Below, piece after piece: positions 29,759 through 34,861 of a DNA stretch of 34,861 nt. The translations under genes and the position numbers were made by a program. Within the stretch, counting starts at the first letter, position 1; the number at the start of each line of letters is the position of its first letter. Source of the DNA: Apostichopus californicus (Eukaryota; Echinodermata; Holothuroidea; Aspidochirotida; Stichopodidae); NCBI GenBank assembly GCA_020650975.1, contig JAIPMN010000710.1, forward strand, positions 11,401-46,261, given 5' to 3'. The notes under the pieces were generated by a model. The model saw only the letters and a list, made by a program, of their open reading frames with translations, searched no databases and was not told the DNA's origin.

Positions 29759-30357
29759 ACACGTGACCTACTTTTCCAAGACCATAATTGAATTTTATCA
29801 GCCGGTGCTCTCATATCTGTTGTCTACGAGGTTGAGAAGACCTTTTAATTAAACGTAACCCAAACCGGGAGTCCACATGTTGGTGTGTATGAAAATACTA
29901 CAAAACTCCCTTCTCCCTCAAAAAGGTTTTAATTGGATTTGTCTTTCTCCCTCAGAGTTTGAAATTTATCTGCGGCACAACTCCTTGGTCGCGATATTTT
30001 CAAAGTACGCTGTGTGAGCACAGTAAGAAATGGGCCTGTTAGCATGATCAAATGACTCCAGTTTAGATTGCAAATCCCTCCTTTAGCATAAATCACGTTA
30101 TTAAGACCCAGAGCATATATATGCGCGCAGACCCCTTTTCTACCTCGAGAGCTTGACGTGACTTTAAAAATATTGATTTATTCCTGCTGATCAATGCAAT
30201 TTGTACAGACTGTCAGGTTCCTTCCGGTATTGCGATAAAGATGACACAAGTCGAAGAGGGACGGTAGGAAGTAATTAGTAACAAACAACTTGAGCTTAGA
30301 CACCAGCTGTACGCTAAAATGGCACTCACACAAGCATTAACCCTTTCTCTCTTGCAG

Positions 30358-30456
30358 CCCGCTCACTTATAGTTGACCAAAAAATTCCAAACAAAAAATC
30401 CCATTACTACCTACGTAGTGGTCTTCAATATAGTGCAAGTGGACAGAACATCGCTT
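30358..30456 (+). CDS. Candidate exon of an unrecognised plus-strand gene
   Basis: 99 bp, phase 1 to phase 1, between an excellent acceptor (CCCTTTCTCTCTTGCAG) and a GTATGT donor. The other two frames stop within 15 bases, so the open frame is informative: RSLIVDQKIPNKKSHYYLRS then GLQYSASGQNIA. It fits in phase between the candidates at 25119-25382 and 33519-33647. No family is recognised. Confidence 0.35.
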
Positions 30457-30829
30457 GTATGTTGTATCTATTAAAGCAGTGTCAAAAGAAGCAAAAAACA
30501 ATGGCAGCAATGTTGTTTATTTAAAACACTATCTTACAGTAGGCAAGGAACAGTGAGACAGATTTTGGGGTTATGATGATGTAATGATTCTTGGACCATA
30601 GGGGACAGGTATAGTATTCAAGAGGAGAGCATAGAACACACATGTTGCCAAGGAGACTAAATATGTTCTATCAACATGAACTGGATACACTACTCCTTTA
30701 AATGCTCCGTCTGTTCATCAGTAGAAGAGCACCTCAAATTTTTGGCATTTTGGATGAAACTTTCAGAGCAATTGTAAACCTGCCTCAAGAGGGGGGGGGG
30801 GACAGGATATTTTTTCTCTTCTTGTTCAG

Positions 30830-30963
30830 TAAATTGTATTCATTCAAGGATCAATACAGACGAACCAGCTAGCAGACCCTTCACTATCCATGCAGAGTCG
30901 GAGTCTGATCTTATATCCGATTGGTTTCCGAAAGGATTAGAAATAACCCCAAATGCTGTGTGA
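30830..30963 (+). CDS. Candidate alternative terminal exon, plus strand
   Basis: A strong acceptor (TTTTTTCTCTTCTTGTTCAG) followed by a frame in phase 1 that ends in TGA at 30961. It reads NCIHSRINTDEPASRPFTIH, then AESESDLISDWFPKGLEITP and NAV. It could follow the candidate exon at 30358-30456 as a 3' end competing with 33519-33647. The reverse strand is also open here, which weakens the case. Confidence 0.22.
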
Positions 30964-31228
30964 CCGAGCAGAAAAGAGGAGATTAATGGAAGAAGATTCC
31001 ACGAGCATTCTATCAAAACATTCAAGCAGCTTGAACAGAGGCATTCCAGATGTTTCATATTTCAAAGCAATATTCAAAGTGATGGGGAACATAAAGGAGA
31101 TTGTGGGAACTCAAAACTGTAAACAGAACTTACTAAAATATGAGGTTCAAAAAATAACTTCAAAGCATTGAATTTAACTCAAACACTATGCATCAAACAA
31201 TGCTACTATGTATTTTAACTGAAGACCT

Positions 31229-31664
31229 GGACTATGTGGACTAATTCAAGCTACTTGAAAGGCTTCGTACAGAGTTCCTTGAAAGTATTGGACAGTTGGA
31301 ATTATATGTAACATGAGTCCCGGACTATGTGGACTATTTCAGGCTACTAGCCTTCTACAGGGTTCCTTGAAAGCATTGGATATTTGGAATTATATGTAAC
31401 GTGAGTCCCAGACTATGTGGACTAATTCAGGCTACTAGCCTTCTACATGGTTCCATGAGAGCATTGGATATTTGGAATTATATATGTAAAATGAGTCCCG
31501 GACTATGTGGACTAATTCATGCTACTAGCCTTCTACAGGGTTCCTTGAAAGCATTGGATATTTGGAATTATATGTAACATGAGTCCCAGACTATGTGGAC
31601 TATTTCAAGCTACTAGCCTTCTACAGGGTTCCTTGAAAGCATTGGATATTTGGAATTATATGAA
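31229..31664. repeat. Tandem array of ~90-bp units, five copies
   Basis: GACTATGTGGACTAATTCA anchors lie at 31230, 31323, 31411, 31501 and 31589, giving periods of 93, 88, 90 and 88. Each unit runs through CTACTAGCCTTCTACAGGG, GAAAGCATTGGATATTTGG and TTATATGTAACATGAGTCCC. The first unit is the most divergent. Confidence 0.95.
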
Positions 31665-31963
31665 ATTCCAAACAGATAAATGCCCTCTTACTTGTAAGTG
31701 AAACTCTACCCAACAGCAAACACCCTACAGACACTCAAAAGGAAATTATCCCATTGTGGTAAAGCCTCTTACAAACCGAAGCACAAATTGATCCAAAAAT
31801 AGAAAGTCATAACTCTATAGTCATACACCTTTCTGGATGGAAAAAGGCCAGCCGATGATATCAAAAGTCAGTATAAACGTTCAAGGTACTGTAAAAGAGA
31901 ACTGCAAATAAAGGAAGATATTAAAGGTAACCGCGACGACCAACGAGAGCATGTCTACTGTAC

Positions 31964-32002
31964 CTTCTGTTTTTTCTGGATATCATAAAGGTCATCATGC
32001 AC
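31964..32002 (-). CDS. Weak candidate micro-exon, minus strand
   Basis: 39 bp between GTTTCCAATATAG and GTACAG, phase 0-0, reading VHDDLYDIQKKQK. The opposite strand is also open here (an MSTVPSVFSGYHKG frame with a GTGAGA donor), so strand is not settled. Too short to judge by composition. Confidence 0.15.
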
Positions 32003-33149
32003 CTATATTGGAAACCGTGAGATTATGACCGGGAAATTACAAAAACTATCGATGCGTTCGAGAAGTTACTCTTGCGAAGAAAACACATTTTAAAATGTTA
32101 TGGACGGCATATCTTGATAATTCAGTATATCGACACTCTGCGGGATCATATGACAAGGACAAATATAGCACAAAAAAAAGGACAAAATATAGACAAATAA
32201 AGCAAAAAGTGAGTAGCACTGTGACTTAGAACAGCTGTTCATAGATAGTGATTACTAAAACATATAATTTTGACTTCCCCTTAAATAACCTGATTGATTT
32301 TGTTCTCTTCTGAAACCATCAGCCTATCATAGATGATTTCTCCCATTTAATTTTATATCATAAAATTGTGATGCATATGAAGCAAATGTATAAACCATAG
32401 AACCCATTGCATCCAGTGAGATGTAACTTGTCATAAATCAATTTAATTATCCCATGCATTGCTCTACAGCACTCAACCATTTGGAACAATGTTAATAGCA
32501 ACCGACACAAGGGAGCATGAAAATATTACCAACATAGCAGGAAGGCATTAAATGTGAATAATTTTACAGAGTACTACAACTGTCTAGACATGTTTCAATA
32601 TGGAAAATGAATATTACCATGTATTTTTGTAATAATCAAAATATGTTATGAAGAGAAAAAATTGGATGATCTCATCCTCTAAAAATATATTCTTCTTCCT
32701 CCGTTAAACGTTTGTTGTAATATCAACCTTCAAATCTCTTTCTCTAAAATGTTACTTCATGAAATGAGCTCTTAATCTTCACAGTTGGTTTTTAGCAAGT
32801 ATTTACACTACTCAAAATCCACAGATTTTTGGCAAAAAGTTTCATTATTGCAATAAATTTTATTCCTAAGCTACATATCCAAAGCATTAATTCTTCCAAT
32901 GAATTAAAAAAAAAATTTGGACAACTTTTTCAACAGACTCCGCCACGTTATTTAGTCCACTGATATATAATTTGATACTAAATGTATCAGTCATACAAAT
33001 TACATTTTTAAATTTGAAAAAAAGAGTAATCTCTAGCTTACGGCTCTACAATTAGAAATGCCAAAACAGGTGGGATCGAAATACAATTTTGTTACACACT
33101 TATCATCTAACTGTTGTCATGTAGATTGATTTGAGTGCAAATGTAGAAT

Positions 33150-33170
33150 GGAGACAGGTAAGAGAGGAGT
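33150..33170 (+). repeat. Short dispersed repeat, GGAGACAGGT family, copy 3
   Basis: GGAGACAGGTAAGAGAGGAG, matching the copies at 18033 and 18687 over about 20 bases, in the same orientation. Confidence 0.5.
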
Positions 33171-33518
33171 TTTAACTGAACCTGAAATATCCACTCATAC
33201 AATCATACACCATATCTGGGTCTGTTTGTTTTGTCACATCCAATATTCACCATCCATTCACTAACTTATAATCTATTGCTTCCCATGTAGATTTGCTTGT
33301 ATAATCTTCACAGCCTCCACAAATATAAGACCAGCACGGCTGTTTCAAAAACATCTTAATATTACGGATACAATGCATTACTTTAAACTTTTGCAACACT
33401 AATCAAACAGCAAACCTCTCAAGCAATTTCATCCTGAGCTAAACTAAATTCAATTTTTAAGTTATGCTGAGAATGTATCAATTTCTCATTAATTTTTTTT
33501 CTCATCTCCTCTCTATAG

Positions 33519-33647
33519 CTTCAGTGCTCAGCTATCCCGATATATTCAAAGGAAACATTCGCCACGGTTCGCAGGCGATCTTTCCGTCGTTTTTCAAAGA
33601 AAGGGATCGTTTCGTATCTTACGCGATGCTCGACTTGATAGCTTTGT
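33519..33647 (+). CDS. Best candidate exon of an unrecognised plus-strand gene
   Basis: 129 bp, phase 1 to phase 1, between a long pyrimidine-rich acceptor (TTTTTTTTCTCATCTCCTCT followed by CTATAG) and a perfect GTAAGT donor. It encodes SVLSYPDIFKGNIRHGSQAI, then FPSFFKERDRFVSYAMLDLI and AL. GC content and amino acid mix are those of a globular helical protein, unlike the surrounding AT-rich DNA. The frame continues to a stop at 33677, so an unspliced 3' end is possible, but the donor is strong. I cannot assign a family. Confidence 0.5.
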
Positions 33648-34519
33648 GTAAGTCAGCCACTAAACCTGATTATAAATAAGCAATTTATAATGCTCTAGGG
33701 TATCCATTTTTGGCCAGAAATAATGGAAATGAAATTTATTTCCTTCAGCACAATTCTTCTATATCTTACCAAAGTTGGATATAATGCACAACCGCAAAAC
33801 AATCTTTGAATATGTATCAACCAAACACTTTTATCGGTAAATGACAGTGGAAGTTTAACTGCATTACTTAATGGATTTGGAAATTTCTAGGGGAGTAGCA
33901 GTCAGGGCTATAAAAATGAAGAAAAAATGAAGGGAGGAAAGAAAAAATGGTATTATGGTCATATCATTTAGAACGTAGGCTGGGTACAATATCACTTAAA
34001 TGCAAAGATACATATATAGCTCCCCAATGTTTTTCAATGTTAAAAATTACATGGGATAGTTTGATGGAGGCCACAGACCAAAATATATTAGAATCATGGA
34101 AGACGAAACCGCAAAGGACTGTACAAAGTATATCAAGTCAGTGCAAAATATAGGATAAATGCAAGATTAGGCTGTCTGTCCATATCTTGGGATCCAGACT
34201 TGGAAGTGTATTATTATAAAGGGGACTATGATGCTCACACACAGGTTTAGAATCTATTCTGAACACGATATCAAAGTTTGTGAAGTCACTTTGAAAATCG
34301 AATGACTATGTCGAGACTCGTGATGGGCAGAGTCAGTTTGATCCCTTTCTGCAAGTGTTTTGAGGGGAATCAAACCTGCTGGTGTACAGTTTTTTCAAGA
34401 CACTTGAACTGTGTAAAGTCACTGTGTAGAACTCTAGAATATACACAACTAGTAGAGAGCTTGACTTTTGCAACCTGATAGGATCTTCTGTGAATTATGT
34501 TAAGAAAGAATGGGCTCTC

Positions 34520-34630
34520 CAGTCACGCCCAATCTACAGAGAGCGCTGTCATATCGGCACCATCTAGTTCCACGGAGGTTGACAAACTGCGGTCTCCGAC
34601 TGCAGATCATAATGGTACCCTGAGTTGATA
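34520..34630 (+). repeat. Dispersed repeat, copy 2 (pairs with 18391-18490)
   Basis: Shares ordered words with 18391-18490, including CTGTCATATCGG and ATCTAGTTCCA. Its right end supplies the first unit of the tandem array at 34602. Confidence 0.7.
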
Positions 34631-34861
34631 GCTAGTGCTATATGCAGATCATAATGGTACCCTGAGTTGATAGCTAGTGCTATATGCAGATCATAATGGT
34701 ACCCTGAGTTGATGACTAGTATGCAGATCATAATGGTACCCTGAGTTGATGACTAGTGCTATATGCAGATCATAATGGTACCCTGAGTTGATGACTAGTA
34801 TGCAGATCATAATGGTACCCTGAGTTGATGACTAGTGCTATATGCAGATCATAATGGTACC
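34602..34861. repeat. Tandem array with alternating 42- and 37-bp units, runs off the edge
   Basis: GCAGATCATAATGGTACC starts at 34602, 34644, 34686, 34723, 34765, 34802 and 34844, so the spacings are 42, 42, 37, 42, 37, 42. The short unit lacks the GCTAT segment between ACTAGT and ATGCAG. Units are otherwise almost identical, so the array is young and its true length is unknown. Confidence 0.97.

Larger units (their letters stand above)
20497..34861. other. Region upstream of the first visible CAMK4 exon
   Basis: Presumed CAMK4 intron sequence and/or 5' region. I searched by eye for the glycine-loop, catalytic-lysine and HPN exons on the minus strand and did not find them. It holds the tandem arrays at 28.6, 31.2 and 34.6 kb and several unexplained exon-like segments listed separately. 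Stretches such as 21.6-25.0, 27.5-28.5 and 31.7-33.5 kb otherwise show only AT-rich noncoding sequence. Confidence 0.6.

Overview
This is eukaryotic genomic DNA, AT-rich, with GT-AG introns, homopolymeric C/G runs, minisatellites and dispersed repeats. The only securely identifiable gene is the 3' two-thirds of a CaMKIV-type calcium/calmodulin-dependent protein kinase (CAMK4-like) on the minus strand. Kilobase-scale introns, single-copy CaMKIV-type motifs and repeat units carrying TGACCTTTGACCT words suggest an invertebrate deuterostome, perhaps an echinoderm. That assignment is inference; no species can be named from this sequence.

The kinase runs right to left. Five coding exons (20496-20341, 18255-18090, 7561-7365, 5240-5076, 3654-3508) join in consistent phase (0-0, 0-1, 1-0, 0-0, 0-stop) into 276 residues. 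These start just before the hinge of the kinase N-lobe and continue through the HRD catalytic loop, the DFG motif, the activation loop with the CaMKK-target threonine, the APE motif, the C-lobe, the autoinhibitory/calmodulin-binding segment and the stop codon. The exons for the glycine loop and the catalytic lysine were not found and probably lie beyond the right edge or in small exons I could not see. The presumed 3' UTR and downstream flank occupy 1-3507.

The large introns hold most of the window. The 10.5-kb intron (7562-18089) contains a duplicated copy of its own 3' splice site, a three-copy repeat of about 276 bp carrying DR1-like nuclear-receptor words, an assembly gap inside a C-rich tandem repeat, a 227-codon open frame of unknown meaning and several dispersed repeats. 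Right of 20.5 kb there is a minisatellite with a period of about 37 bp (28.6-29.2 kb), five copies of a ~90-bp unit (31.2-31.7 kb) and an alternating 42/37-bp array that runs off the right edge.

The less certain but more interesting layer is a set of short open segments bounded by good splice signals that do not belong to the kinase. On the plus strand, candidates at 21.15, 25.1, 30.36 and 33.52 kb are mutually phase-compatible and could be exons of an unrecognised gene antisense to the 5' half of CAMK4. On the minus strand, candidates at 19.5, 26.6 and 32.0 kb could be alternative kinase exons or part of another gene; the 19.5-kb one would truncate the kinase if used. None of these matches a family I can name, and all need transcript evidence.
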